Of a DNA stretch of 64,000 nucleotides, positions 34,441 to 44,550 are shown in pieces. The translations under genes were made by a program, and so were the position numbers. This stretch comes from Acidovorax delafieldii. GTDB lineage: Bacteria; Pseudomonadota; Gammaproteobacteria; Burkholderiales; Burkholderiaceae_C. Location of the stretch: the NCBI RefSeq assembly GCF_007993815.1, contig NZ_VJWE01000002.1:62001-126000 (forward strand), in the 5' to 3' direction. The stretch's first letter is position 1; each line of letters opens with the position of its first letter. Under the pieces are notes generated by a model. That model was not told the DNA's origin. It did not search any database and was given only the letters and a program-made list of their open reading frames with translations.

Positions 34441-34908
34441 GGGAGGGTGCTCCTTGATGGAAATCAGGGGCGCATGGTAAGCGCAAGATGCAGGGGCGCC
34501 ATGCAAAAAGTTGCCGTGGTCCAGCCATCGCTTGCAGTGCGCCAGAGTCCGCCGGGTCCGGCTATCGCGCACGAAGCCCATGGCGCAGCGCCGACATGGG
34601 GCAAACGCAGCGCTCGCTGGGGTCTCCGGAAAACATGCGTCGCGGTGTGCTCCTGTGATTCAGGTCAAGCTCTCATGCACGCGTACCTGCTATGGATCCA
34701 ATGGCCCGACGCTTCAATCGAAAAGGCGCGGGCGTACGATGGGGGCCACGGCGATGTGGCCTGAAGCGCTGGTCTGCACCTTGTGTTGCGCAAAGCGTCA
34801 TTCACCGAAATCCCGAGACTGAACAAATTGTGACTGGCCCAGAATAGAACGAAGCCAACCAAGCAATCAACGGGCGTACCATTTTTGTCCCAACTCTATT
34901 CCTTTGCA
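34441..34908. other. Intergenic region at the edge of the polysaccharide cluster
   Basis: This 468 bp gap lies between divergent genes. Base composition drops from GC-rich to AT-richer near 34800, marking the cluster boundary. I see no JUMPstart/ops-like element, repeat or gene. It must contain the promoters of both sides. Confidence 0.4.
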
Positions 34909-36054
34909 ATGCAATCATCTAGCCGGATAAATATCATTTGTGTAGTGGGTACCCGGCCGGAAGCCATCAAAATGGCTCCACTGATTATTGCGCTGCGCAA
35001 CACCCATTGGGCATCGGTACGGATTGTTTCGACAGGGCAACACCCTGTCTTGGTCGAAAAAATGCTGTCGCATTTTTCGTTGACTCCGGATTTTATTTGC
35101 GACGTCATGGAGCCAAATCAGAGCCTGGCAAAACTGACCATCCGATTGCTTGGTGAACTGGATCGTTGCTTTCAGGCTGAAAAGCCTGATATCGTGATTG
35201 GACAAGGTGATACAACGTCAGTCACGGTTGCCGCACTCGCTGCGTTCTATCTTCGCATTCCCTTTGCTCACGTGGAGGCGGGCTTGCGAACGAGAGACTA
35301 TAAAAATCCATTTCCCGAGGAAATGAATCGCGTACTGGTTGGAAACCTGGCGCAATGGCATTTTGCACCGACTAATATTGCTAAAAAAAATCTCGTCGCC
35401 GAAGGGAAATCTGCCGATACCATCTACGTGACGGGCAATACGATAGTGGATGCCTTGCTTTATACCGCAGATCGTTGTCCGCCCTTCGTGCTTCCAGAAT
35501 TTGCGAACTGTAAAATGATATTGTTTACCGCGCACAGACGGGAAAACATCGGGCAGCCATTTTCTGAAATATGCCGGGCGGCGCGATATCTGGCTGACGT
35601 GAGGGACGATGTATTTATTCTCTTCCCGGTTCATCCTAACCCAGCTATAAAGGATGCGGCGTACTCGTATCTTTCAAATCATTCACGGATTCGTTTGACC
35701 CCCCCGCTTGACTATATTGATTTCATCGCGGCCATGAAATCTTCGTTTTTTATACTCACTGACTCAGGGGGGGTCCAGGAGGAGGCCCCATCTTTGCGTA
35801 AGCCGGTGCTGGTGTTGCGCAATGAAACCGAAAGGCCTGAGGGCTTAGAAGCCGGCGTTACCAAATTGGTGGGGCATGATTTTGAATCCATCGTCAATTC
35901 ATCGCTGCAACTGCTTGATGATGATACTGTGTACAAATCGTTTTCACGGGGCAATTCCCCTTACGGCGATGGCAGGGCATCAGAAAAAATCGTGGATATA
36001 TTGCATAAGGCATTGAGAAAAAACAGTTATGCGCATTCTTCTGATTGCCTATGA
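34909..36054 (+). CDS. wecB: UDP-N-acetylglucosamine 2-epimerase (non-hydrolysing)
   Basis: A 381-residue cytoplasmic enzyme converting UDP-GlcNAc to UDP-ManNAc for surface polysaccharide. Visible family motifs are VVGTRPEAIKMAPLI at the N-terminus, STGQHP, GQGDTTS, FAHVEAGLRT, HRRENIG and TDSGGVQEEAP. The ATG at 34909 is used; an in-frame TTG at 34885 is less likely. Its 3' end overlaps the next gene by 26 bp. It is the first gene of the plus-strand O-antigen/capsule set. Confidence 0.9.
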   Translation: MQSSSRINIICVVGTRPEAIKMAPLIIALRNTHWASVRIVSTGQHPVLVEKMLSHFSLTPDFICDVMEPNQSLAKLTIRLLGELDRCFQAEKPDIVIGQGDTTSVTVAALAAFYLRIPFAHVEAGLRTRDYKNPFPEEMNRVLVGNLAQWHFAPTNIAKKNLVAEGKSADTIYVTGNTIVDALLYTADRCPPFVLPEFANCKMILFTAHRRENIGQPFSEICRAARYLADVRDDVFILFPVHPNPAIKDAAYSYLSNHSRIRLTPPLDYIDFIAAMKSSFFILTDSGGVQEEAPSLRKPVLVLRNETERPEGLEAGVTKLVGHDFESIVNSSLQLLDDDTVYKSFSRGNSPYGDGRASEKIVDILHKALRKNSYAHSSDCL

Positions 36055-37357
36055 GTTTCCTCCCATCATCGCAGCCCAATCACTACGATGGTTCTATCTT
36101 TCGAATGAGCTGGCAAAGCTCGGTGTGGAAGTGCATGTGCTTTGCTCCGACATGCCTTCACTGCCGCCTTTTCATGAGGATTTCGCGCCCGGGGTTATCG
36201 TCCACCGGGTCTGGCCTGGTCCATATGTCGGTTTTTCGCAAAAAGCCTATTTACATTTATCCAGATGGACACGAGGTGGTGGCGCGGTTGGGCCGCTGGG
36301 TGGCGATTCGGTTTTGTTAAAAATGCACCGGTGGGGGCGTCGGGTACTGGATCAGATTATATTTCCGGACTTACGTACCGAATGGGCACCCAGCGCGTCC
36401 TTGCGTTTGATTCAGTTGCTCCGAACAACCCGGTACAGCGCGGTAGTGGCGTCGCACGAGCCCGGCGTAGACCTTCTGTTGGGTCTCTTGGCCAAACGGA
36501 TCACTCGAATTCCGCTTATCGTCGACCTCGCTGATCCTGTAGTTGCGCCCTATACGCCGCGCTGGCGCCAGCGCATCGATCTCGCCTTTGAAGCAAAAGT
36601 TATTGCCCGTGCCGACGCTATCGTGGTAACGACGATGGCTGTTGTCGATCTCCTGAAAAGGCGCCACGGATTACAAGACGCCGACAATAAATTCACCTGC
36701 ATCGCACAGGGGTTTCCCAGTCGAAATAGCGGACGTGTAGAAAATCGCCATCATTCCAAGTCCCTGCATCTTGTTTATACCGGGAATTTTTATGCGGACT
36801 TCCGTTCTCCTGTCGAGTTTGCAAGGGCGCTGCGGTCGATTCGTGAGCTGGATATTTCAGTCACATTTTATGGAAATCACGCTGCATACCAAGCACTTTT
36901 CGATGGCATTCCGGGGGTCAGATTTCACGGGACAGTCGATCATGGCACGTGCATTTCCGCGCAGCAGAATTCCGATGTGCTGCTTAGCGTGGGCAACAGC
37001 CAGCCGTTTCAAGTTCCAGGAAAAATTTATGAGTATCTCGGTATAGGTTCACCTATCTTGCATATTGCCAATACCCCAATGGACGAGGCCGGCGCACTGA
37101 TCATGCGCGTCCAGGCAGGATGGGTTGTCCAGAACCAGGCAGATTCCATCGAACGCATCCTCCGCGAAATTCATGCGCGATGGACAAGCGGGGCATTGCA
37201 ATCGATGTTTCTGCGTGATGAAAATACCATTGCAGAGTTTGCTTGGGGTAAAAGAGCCTTTCGCTATAAGGGCGTAATCGATGAGTGCATAGGGGCGCAT
37301 GAAAATGCCGATCGTATAGAGCGCAGCATGAAAAACAAGGAAAAGGGAAGGTATTGA
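36029..37357 (+). CDS. Glycosyltransferase, GT4-like
   Basis: A 442-residue GT-B glycosyltransferase. The N-terminal Rossmann domain begins with MRILLIAYEFPPIIAAQSLR, a pattern of family 4 enzymes, and the donor domain contains HLVYTGNFYADF and KIYEYLGIGSPIL, where the E-X7-E type motif is reduced. It starts inside the end of wecB and stops with TGATG overlap into the next gene, so translation is coupled. It transfers a sugar onto the growing O-unit; donor and acceptor cannot be told from the sequence. Confidence 0.82.
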   Translation: MRILLIAYEFPPIIAAQSLRWFYLSNELAKLGVEVHVLCSDMPSLPPFHEDFAPGVIVHRVWPGPYVGFSQKAYLHLSRWTRGGGAVGPLGGDSVLLKMHRWGRRVLDQIIFPDLRTEWAPSASLRLIQLLRTTRYSAVVASHEPGVDLLLGLLAKRITRIPLIVDLADPVVAPYTPRWRQRIDLAFEAKVIARADAIVVTTMAVVDLLKRRHGLQDADNKFTCIAQGFPSRNSGRVENRHHSKSLHLVYTGNFYADFRSPVEFARALRSIRELDISVTFYGNHAAYQALFDGIPGVRFHGTVDHGTCISAQQNSDVLLSVGNSQPFQVPGKIYEYLGIGSPILHIANTPMDEAGALIMRVQAGWVVQNQADSIERILREIHARWTSGALQSMFLRDENTIAEFAWGKRAFRYKGVIDECIGAHENADRIERSMKNKEKGRY

Positions 37358-38508
37358 TGCGTATAGCCGTTGACATCAGCATGCTTGAGGTACCTGGTTC
37401 AGGCATCGCGAGGTACATCAAATGCCTGCTGCCAATCATGATAGAGCAGAGCGAGGGTCGGCATCATTGGTTGCTTTATGGTAGGGCGTGCCCGTCAGGG
37501 GAGTATGCTCATCTGCCAAATGTGACTTGTCGGTCTGATTATTTACCTCGGGACGCCGGCCGCATCGCCAGTTTGTTTTGCTCCCAAGTCATTTGGGGGA
37601 GTATTGATAGACCTGATGTTTACTGGAGTCCTGCGCACAGGCTGCCATGGTTCTTGCCGCGAAAAACAGCCACTACTGTAACTGTTCATGATTTGTGCTG
37701 GTTGAAGCAACCAGAAACGATGCGTCGCGTCACGTATCACCTTGACCGCGTGCTGATGCCCCGAAGCCTTGCCTCCACCCAACAGATCATTGCGATTTCT
37801 GAATCGACGGCGGAAGACATCAGGCTTCATTTTGATGAGACAGTCTGGAAAAAAGTGTCCATCGCAACCGAAGGCGGGGCGCATATGCCATCCCCCTTGC
37901 CGATCACCCATTTAAAGACGCTTGGCATTGAAATGCCCTATGTACTCTTTGTGGGTAGTTTCGAGCCACGAAAGAATTTGGCAAGATTGCTGCAGGCTTT
38001 CCAACAGGTGATCAAGCGTAGCGACACTGAAATACTTTTAGTATTGGTGGGGGGCGCGAGCTGGGGACAAAACTCTGTCAAAAGTGACATTGCAGCCTTG
38101 GGGATCGCGGGCAAGGTGCTTGTCCTGGATAACGTTGACGATCAGATTCTGTCGACGTTGTACTGTCATGCGCAGTGCCTGGCCGCGCCTTCTCTCCTGG
38201 AAGGCTTCTGTTTGCCGGCAGCCGAGGCAATGTCGTTTGGAACTCCGGTGCTGGCCTCCATGTCCTCAGCGTTTCCAGAGGTGGTAGGGCAAGGCGGTGT
38301 TCTTGTAGATCCCCTTAGCGTGGATTCCATTGCCGAAGGTCTTACCAAGCTCGTCACCAATGAGGAATTGAGACGGGAACTTGGTGCGCATGCACTCCAG
38401 CATTCCCGTGGTTTTTCATGGGAGCGCGCAGGACTGGCCACGTTGAAGATTCTGGAAAATGCGCATGCAACTAAAAAAATGGAGCTGGCTCGCTGTCGAG
38501 CCCGCTAG
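37357..38508 (+). CDS. Glycosyltransferase family 4 (mannosyltransferase-like)
   Basis: A 383-residue GT-B enzyme. Seen: N-terminal GIARYIKCLLP, VTVHDLCW, YVLFVGSFEPRKNLARLLQA, and the donor-site ALEGFCLPAAEAMSFG-like segment (LLEGFCLPAAEAMSFGTPVL), with the conserved E-X7-E. These match mannosyl- or rhamnosyltransferases of O-antigen clusters. The ATG at 37357 overlaps the previous stop by one base (TGATG). Sits in the middle of the glycosyltransferase operon. Confidence 0.86.
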   Translation: MRIAVDISMLEVPGSGIARYIKCLLPIMIEQSEGRHHWLLYGRACPSGEYAHLPNVTCRSDYLPRDAGRIASLFCSQVIWGSIDRPDVYWSPAHRLPWFLPRKTATTVTVHDLCWLKQPETMRRVTYHLDRVLMPRSLASTQQIIAISESTAEDIRLHFDETVWKKVSIATEGGAHMPSPLPITHLKTLGIEMPYVLFVGSFEPRKNLARLLQAFQQVIKRSDTEILLVLVGGASWGQNSVKSDIAALGIAGKVLVLDNVDDQILSTLYCHAQCLAAPSLLEGFCLPAAEAMSFGTPVLASMSSAFPEVVGQGGVLVDPLSVDSIAEGLTKLVTNEELRRELGAHALQHSRGFSWERAGLATLKILENAHATKKMELARCRAR

Positions 38509-38583
38509 ATTTTCAGAATTTCTCTGGCATGAATAATCAAATGGGACTGAAAGTGCGAGCGCCCAGTTTTTATAAACCTATAA

Positions 38584-40005
38584 ATGAATGCAACTGATTC
38601 CAATGCAATGAAGAACCAACGCTCTTGGCGCATTGGCATCTTTGGCACGTTTGATGTAGAGAATTATGGTGATCTACTTTTTCCGATCATTGCAGAACTG
38701 GAGTTGTCCCGCAGGCTGGGAAGCGTTGAACTCACCCCATTTTCCTATCACGCAAAATCCTCGGATGATTGGCCATATGGTGTTGAGTCACTGGCGGAAT
38801 TGCCCCGCATGGCCAGTGATCTTGATGCAATCCTGATTGGCGGCGGGTTCATTGTCCGTTTTGACAAATTCATCGCTCCGGGATATGGGCCACCGGCAAC
38901 GTGGATTCACCATCCCACGGGATATTGGCTGGCGCCGGCATTGGTGGGTGCGCAGCATGGCGTGCCTGTCATATGGAATGCTCCGGGCATGCATTGCAAC
39001 GAGATTCCAGATTGGAGCCACCCGCTGCTTTCTCTTGCGCTTGATTCCAGCGCTCATATCGCGGTGAGAGACGAACCGTCGAAGACCGCACTCAGGCCAT
39101 TTGTTGAGCCGCAGCGCGTGCATGTGATGCCTGATACCGCCTTTTCAATCGGGCGCTGTTTGAAATCCCATGCCGCGACCGATGAGGCGGCTGCGATTCG
39201 CGACGCTCTGGGCCTGAAAGCCCCATATCTCGTGATTCAGGCGACCCAGAATCTCGAGCGGCTTACCGATTACTTGAAGAAATTTCGTACGGAGTTGCCC
39301 AATCTCAGCGTGCTTCTGCTCCGTCTCGGGCCGGTGCTTTGTGATCACGAATCGTTCATTGACAGCGAACTGCAGGGGACGTTTTGTCTCAGCGCATGGC
39401 CATCTCCGATGGTGCTGGCATCGCTGATAGGCGGATCCGAAGCAGTCGCGGGACACAGCTATCACCTTGCGATTACTGCACTGTCCTGTGGTGTTCCGGT
39501 ATTCAGCTCCAGCGATCTCTCCCAAGGAAAGTTCACGGCGCTAGCCAAATTCGACACCGTGCATCCGTTGCCGCCTGAAGGCTGCGACGATCCCCAATGG
39601 TTGTCCCAACGAATGGGCCGCAAAGAACCGTCGCATGTGGTGGTCGAGGCCAATGACATGCTGGAAAACTACTGGAATCATGTTGCCACTGTGGTTCGAG
39701 CGGGCAAGACGGACTCCACGACCGCGACGAGTGCTTTTTTGATGTCGCTGCCTGGCATTCTGGAGCATGGGCAACGGCAGGCAGGAGCAGGCGATCCGGA
39801 ATCCGCCGACCATCTGCGGGATCTGAAGGCTCGTTTGATAGGCTGCGAGGATTCGCTTGGTGAAGCAAAAGCGCAGTTGTCGGAGGTAACGCGCAGATCG
39901 CTCGATCTTGAAACCCAACTGCTGGAGTTGCACCAATCCATGTCCTGGAAAACGACGGCCCCCTTGCGCAGGGCGTGGCGCTGGTTGCAAGGCCTATCAG
40001 CTTGA
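38584..40005 (+). CDS. Polysaccharide pyruvyl transferase family protein with coiled-coil tail
   Basis: A 473-residue protein. Residues 15-330 are a PS_pyruv_trans (CsaB-like) domain: IGIFGTFDVENYGDLLF at the start, ILIGGGFIV, and AGHSYHLAITALSCGVPVF near the end of the fold. It would add pyruvate ketal from PEP to a sugar of the O-unit. Residues 405-455 are a heptad-rich coiled coil, ending with SMSWKTTAPLRRAWRWL, a tail found on O-antigen glycosyltransferases and thought to aid complex assembly or membrane contact. The gene is 75 bp after the preceding transferase. Confidence 0.83.
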   Translation: MNATDSNAMKNQRSWRIGIFGTFDVENYGDLLFPIIAELELSRRLGSVELTPFSYHAKSSDDWPYGVESLAELPRMASDLDAILIGGGFIVRFDKFIAPGYGPPATWIHHPTGYWLAPALVGAQHGVPVIWNAPGMHCNEIPDWSHPLLSLALDSSAHIAVRDEPSKTALRPFVEPQRVHVMPDTAFSIGRCLKSHAATDEAAAIRDALGLKAPYLVIQATQNLERLTDYLKKFRTELPNLSVLLLRLGPVLCDHESFIDSELQGTFCLSAWPSPMVLASLIGGSEAVAGHSYHLAITALSCGVPVFSSSDLSQGKFTALAKFDTVHPLPPEGCDDPQWLSQRMGRKEPSHVVVEANDMLENYWNHVATVVRAGKTDSTTATSAFLMSLPGILEHGQRQAGAGDPESADHLRDLKARLIGCEDSLGEAKAQLSEVTRRSLDLETQLLELHQSMSWKTTAPLRRAWRWLQGLSA

Positions 40006-40027
40006 AGCAGATTCATACTATTTTCTT

Positions 40028-42346
40028 ATGAAGCCAGAATCAGACGAATCGGAAAACCTACTGCCCACCCCAGCTCACGGGAATGCCATCGGGGACCCCG
40101 AAGGCCCGCGTCAATGCCCTTCCTGCGGCGAAATGGCAGTGATGCGGCAGGCCATTACTCAACTTGAGCAAGAGTTGATTACCAGCAGGGAGACGATTGC
40201 GTCCCGAGACATCGCCATTGATTGGCTGAAAAAAGAAGCAGAAGCTGCAAAGATGGCGCTGGAGTGGCGTCGCAAAAGTCTCAAATATCTGCTGATCGAT
40301 TTGATGTATCTGCTGGCCGACCGCTCGCCGATTGCTCGTACGCTGGGAAATCTGCTTTTGCCGAGGCGCCTCAAAAGAAGACTCCATGCAGAATCACTGC
40401 GCAATCAATTCCAGGAAGTTCCGCTTCTCCGGCCGCTAGCTGCGCCCCTCGTTGGCGAAAAATGCAACGATAAAATTGATATTGTCTGTTTTGCCAACAT
40501 CGAATGGTCTGCCCGGTATCAAAGACCGCAGCAGATGATGTCTCAGTTTGCCGCTCATGGTCATCGTGTGTTTTATATCGTACGCTCGGGAATGCCTGAA
40601 AGGAGGGCTCCCTACGAGTTGAGGCAGGTTGCCGAGAGGATATTCGAGGTATGTCTGGCTTTCAGTGAATATGAAGATTTCTATTCCGTAAAGATGTCAG
40701 CTACCAATCTTAAGGCTGGGAACGAATCATTTTCCCGGCTGGCGCTGGATGCAAAGATAAGAGCCGCTCTGGTCGTGGTCCATCTTTCTTACTGGACCGG
40801 GTTGGCCCTCGACTTACAGAAGTCCCGGTCATGGCGCGTTCAATACGACTGCATGGACGAATGGGCTGACTTCCCTGATATCGGCGAGCAACTTATCAAA
40901 GAAGAAGAGGTACTGGTTCGCAGCGCAGATCTGGTTACGGTAACTGCATCTGTTTTAAAGAAAAAATGGATGGACCAAGGAATAGATTGTCTGCTCGTGC
41001 GAAATGCTGTGGACTATGATTTCTTTTTTGATCGATGTACTGAAAACAATCTGCTTGCCCATCTAAAGAAGCCCATCATTGGGTTCTACGGCGCCTTGGC
41101 TCCCTGGATTGATTTTTCTTTGTTACATTTCCTGGCAGAAAAACGCCCAAGCTGGAATTTTGTATTGGTCGGGGATCGCTTTGTAAAAGATCTGGCGGAC
41201 CTTGACCGGATGTCCAACGTGCACCTTACGGGCCGAAAGCCTTATGAGGACATGCCGCGCTATCTTCACGGCTTTGATGTATGCCTGATCCCATTCAAGT
41301 TGAACAAAGTGACGCATGCGGTGGATCCAGTGAAATTCTACGAATTCATGAGCGCCGGGAAGCCGGTGGTGAGTGTGCCACTTGAAGAGATGGCAATATA
41401 CCAAGATTATGTATATTTTGCAACTGAGTTCGAGGATTTTCTTGCAAAAATAGAAATCGCGTTGGCCGAAATAGATTCCGTACTGGTTGAACGAAGAAAG
41501 GAGTTGGCCAGGGAAAATGATTGGCGGCATCGCTATATCGCAACCCAGGAGGCCATCAAGGGGTTGTACGGAAAATGCTCGATTGTAATAGTGAGCTTCA
41601 ATAATGCTGAACTTACCAGGCAATGTATTGAGAGCGTTGTTTCCTGGACTACATATCCCAACTATGAATTGATCATTGTTGATAATGCTTCTTCCGATGG
41701 TACCGGAGCCATGCTCCAGGAAATTCAGAGCCGGTATGCGATGGTGAAGGTGCTTATCAACAAGAGCAATAGAGGTTTTGCGGCGGCAAACAACCAGGGA
41801 ATTACGTTGGCCGAGGGCGAATATATCGTTTTGCTCAATAATGATACCGTGGTCACAGGCGACTGGCTGGAGGCAATGCTCCGTCATTTGGAGGATGAGA
41901 AAATTGGCATGGTGGGACCAGTGACCAATTCAATCGGTAACGAAGCAAAGATCAATACAAGCTATATTAATCTGGAGCAGATGCATGAATTCGCTTCTGG
42001 ATATACCGTCGCGCATGCCGGCCGCCATTTCGACATCTCGATGCTGGCAATGTTTTGTGTGGCGATGCGGCGCCATGTTTTCAATGAAATCGGGGACCTG
42101 GACGAGATGTTCGGTCTCGGAATGTTCGAGGATGATGATTACAGTCGGAGAATGCACGCGGCCGGTTATCGAACAGTATGTGCTGAAGATGCCTTTATCC
42201 ATCATTATGGCCAAGCATCGTTTGGAAAACTGATCGAGACGGGTGAATATCAGGCCATCTGGGACCGAAACCAAGCTTACTTCGAAAGCAAATGGGGTGC
42301 CTGGAAGCCGCACACGCACAACCGCCAGCCAGGAAGGCCAGAATGA
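40028..42346 (+). CDS. Bifunctional glycosyltransferase (GT4-like plus GT2)
   Basis: A 772-residue two-domain enzyme. An N-terminal CPSCG (residues 30-34) and coiled coil (about 35-75) precede a GT-B region at about 145-505 (PIIGFYGALAPWIDF, and VDPVKFYEFMSAGKPVV as donor site). The C-terminal GT-A domain (about 518-760) shows SIVIVSFNNAELTRQCIESV, IVDNASSDGT and the metal-binding LLNNDTVV. It probably adds two successive sugars. The ATG at 40028 is chosen; its stop overlaps the methyltransferase start (ATGA). Confidence 0.87.
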   Translation: MKPESDESENLLPTPAHGNAIGDPEGPRQCPSCGEMAVMRQAITQLEQELITSRETIASRDIAIDWLKKEAEAAKMALEWRRKSLKYLLIDLMYLLADRSPIARTLGNLLLPRRLKRRLHAESLRNQFQEVPLLRPLAAPLVGEKCNDKIDIVCFANIEWSARYQRPQQMMSQFAAHGHRVFYIVRSGMPERRAPYELRQVAERIFEVCLAFSEYEDFYSVKMSATNLKAGNESFSRLALDAKIRAALVVVHLSYWTGLALDLQKSRSWRVQYDCMDEWADFPDIGEQLIKEEEVLVRSADLVTVTASVLKKKWMDQGIDCLLVRNAVDYDFFFDRCTENNLLAHLKKPIIGFYGALAPWIDFSLLHFLAEKRPSWNFVLVGDRFVKDLADLDRMSNVHLTGRKPYEDMPRYLHGFDVCLIPFKLNKVTHAVDPVKFYEFMSAGKPVVSVPLEEMAIYQDYVYFATEFEDFLAKIEIALAEIDSVLVERRKELARENDWRHRYIATQEAIKGLYGKCSIVIVSFNNAELTRQCIESVVSWTTYPNYELIIVDNASSDGTGAMLQEIQSRYAMVKVLINKSNRGFAAANNQGITLAEGEYIVLLNNDTVVTGDWLEAMLRHLEDEKIGMVGPVTNSIGNEAKINTSYINLEQMHEFASGYTVAHAGRHFDISMLAMFCVAMRRHVFNEIGDLDEMFGLGMFEDDDYSRRMHAAGYRTVCAEDAFIHHYGQASFGKLIETGEYQAIWDRNQAYFESKWGAWKPHTHNRQPGRPE

Positions 42347-43266
42347 GATCCGATAGTGAGATCACCGCCGACCATTGGTCCAAGAATGTGGCGAGTTCCG
42401 ATGCCTTTTCGCCCCAGGTCTACTGGCTTGCTGTGCCGGCTGTTCAGCAGCGCTTTCAGCGGCTGGCCTGTGGAGGGACCGATCATCGCTGGTGGGTGCA
42501 ATATTGCCTTGGTGAATTCCTAGATCGTTCGATATCCCCGATCAGGATGTTGAGCATCGGTTGTGGCAGCGGTACTCTGGAGCGGGACCTTTTCCGACTC
42601 AATGCCTTTTCCGAGTGTGATGCAATTGATATTGCGCCCGGTGCTATTGATATTGCCCGGAAAGAGGCGAATTTAATTGGCGCTTCCAATATTAAGTATC
42701 ACGTACAGGACGTCCAAAAAACGCCGTTGGAGAAAAATACTTACGATGCCGTCTGGTTTAATGGGTCGTTGCATCACATCAAGGAACTCGAGTCAGTTTG
42801 TGGGTCGGTTCGCAACGCCTTAAAGCCGGGGGGCTGGGTGTTCTATAATGAATATGTAGGAGCCAATCATTTTGCTTTTCCAGGGCGCCAACGGGAGGTT
42901 GTCGAAAGTGCTTTCCGCCTTTTGCCTCCAGAGTATCGCCGCTCATTTCAGCTGGAACACTTCGGCAAGGTACAGTTCAACGTGCAACTTCCCGAGCCGG
43001 CAGAAGTAATCAAGGTCGATCCGTCAGAGGCAATTCGGTCACAAGACATACGCAGGGTGCTATCTGATTATTTTGTCGAACATGCTTTCAATCCCTGTGG
43101 TGGCAATATATTGCAGTTCGCCTTGCATGGGATTGCGGGTAATTTCGTAGAAACAGACCCGCGTTCGATGGCTTTGCTCCAGATGCTGTTCGATATTGAA
43201 GACACTCTCTTGAACAACCGATTTTTTGAAACCGACTTTGCAGTGGGCGTTGCACGGGTTCCGTAA
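42343..43266 (+). CDS. Class I SAM-dependent methyltransferase
   Basis: A 307-residue methyltransferase. Motif I is MLSIGCGSGTLERDLF, followed by the acidic strand end IDIAPGAIDIARKEA and motif IV-like AVWFNGSLHHIKEL. It would methylate a sugar of the polysaccharide or cap the chain; Wzt-type exporters with carbohydrate-binding domains often need such a terminal modification. The ATG overlaps the preceding stop. It is the last gene of the plus-strand set, 24 bp from the converging wzt gene. Confidence 0.87.
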   Translation: MRSDSEITADHWSKNVASSDAFSPQVYWLAVPAVQQRFQRLACGGTDHRWWVQYCLGEFLDRSISPIRMLSIGCGSGTLERDLFRLNAFSECDAIDIAPGAIDIARKEANLIGASNIKYHVQDVQKTPLEKNTYDAVWFNGSLHHIKELESVCGSVRNALKPGGWVFYNEYVGANHFAFPGRQREVVESAFRLLPPEYRRSFQLEHFGKVQFNVQLPEPAEVIKVDPSEAIRSQDIRRVLSDYFVEHAFNPCGGNILQFALHGIAGNFVETDPRSMALLQMLFDIEDTLLNNRFFETDFAVGVARVP

Positions 43267-43290
43267 TGGAGTGGAGATTGATCCAAAAAT

Positions 43291-44550
43291 TCATCCGCCA
43301 TGAAAGCTGGTTGCCTGGTTTTTTGCTTCGATTCCCAGATCGACGATACCAAGAAAAGGGTCATTTCCGCGCGCTACCGTATCAAAACTCAGTATCCCCA
43401 CTTGCTTGTCAATCAGGAGTGAGGTCTCCTCGGTGCGACCATTCATCAGCTTGATGGTGATGTAGTATCGACCTGCTGCCAGTATCGCTGGAACGTGAAA
43501 GGTGACTGTTCCACTTTCCCCGTCGATGTCAGAATTGGTGAGGGGAAGTACAAAATTTTTTCCACCAACGACGAGCAGCCGTGCTTCCTGGATGGTAATG
43601 CTGATATTGGGTAATGAGACTGACTTGCTGATTCTATAGCTGACGACGATCTCGATTGTCTCACCATAGACAAATGACGAATAGTGGCTTCCGGTGTTGG
43701 TGAATTTGGCGGAGATTACCTCTCCTTCCGTTGTCCCAAATGCAATGCGTGCACCGTTGACCTCCTGTTTTCTCGTCACTGGAATCTTTCCGCCGCTTGC
43801 CCAGCGGCGTTGCTCGTCCCGCATGTCCAGCAGGTACATTTCGGAAATCGTCTCAGGAGATCCAAATGCCTTCAACAGTCCTTCATGGAGATAGATCGCG
43901 GTGTTGCAGAATCTCTTGACCATGCTCATGTCATGGGACACAAACAGAAGAGTTGTTCCTTTTCCTGCCAGGTTCTCTAGCCGACCCAAGCATTTGAACT
44001 GAAAGGAGGCGTCACCGACGGCAAGAGCCTCATCGATGACCAGTATGTCGGGCTCCACGCAGACGGACACCGAGAATGCCAGGCGCACAAGCATCCCGCT
44101 GGAATATGTCTTGGTCGGTTGGTCGATGAAGTCTCCGATATTGGCGAAGTCGGCAATTTCGTCAAACTTTGCATCTATTTCCGCTCTTTTCAATCCAAGC
44201 AGTGCTCCATTGAGATAGACATTCTCACGGCCTGTGAATTCTGGATTGAATCCTGACCCAAGCTCGAGCAGTGCCGCTATCTTCCCTCGGGCTTGAATCT
44301 GCCCCGACGTGGCGCGCAGCGTGTTGCAGATCAGTTGGAGCAGGGTTGATTTTCCGCTTCCATTTCGTCCAATAATACCGAGGGATTCTCCCTTGCGGAC
44401 ACGGAATGAGACGTCTTTCAGTGCCCAGAATTCGCGGAACCGCTGCTGCCCGACAAAAGGGAGCATCTGCAGCAGTCGGTCACGTGGCTTGTCATAAATT
44501 TGATAGCACTTGCTGATTTTGTCGACTTCAATGGCGAATTCAGAGGACAT
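43291..44550 (-). CDS. wzt: O-antigen/polysaccharide ABC exporter ATPase Wzt with C-terminal binding domain
   Basis: A 419-residue ATPase. Walker A is GRNGSGKSTL (61-70), the variant signature YSSGMLVRLAF is at 149-159, and Walker B is ILVIDEALAVGD. Residues 260-419 form a beta-rich Wzt C-terminal domain, which in E. coli O8/O9a reads the terminal modification of the glycan. This suggests export of a chain completed by a cap, perhaps added by the neighbouring methyltransferase or pyruvyltransferase. It overlaps the permease gene by 11 bp. Confidence 0.92.
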   Translation of the reverse strand: MSSEFAIEVDKISKCYQIYDKPRDRLLQMLPFVGQQRFREFWALKDVSFRVRKGESLGIIGRNGSGKSTLLQLICNTLRATSGQIQARGKIAALLELGSGFNPEFTGRENVYLNGALLGLKRAEIDAKFDEIADFANIGDFIDQPTKTYSSGMLVRLAFSVSVCVEPDILVIDEALAVGDASFQFKCLGRLENLAGKGTTLLFVSHDMSMVKRFCNTAIYLHEGLLKAFGSPETISEMYLLDMRDEQRRWASGGKIPVTRKQEVNGARIAFGTTEGEVISAKFTNTGSHYSSFVYGETIEIVVSYRISKSVSLPNISITIQEARLLVVGGKNFVLPLTNSDIDGESGTVTFHVPAILAAGRYYITIKLMNGRTEETSLLIDKQVGILSFDTVARGNDPFLGIVDLGIEAKNQATSFHGG

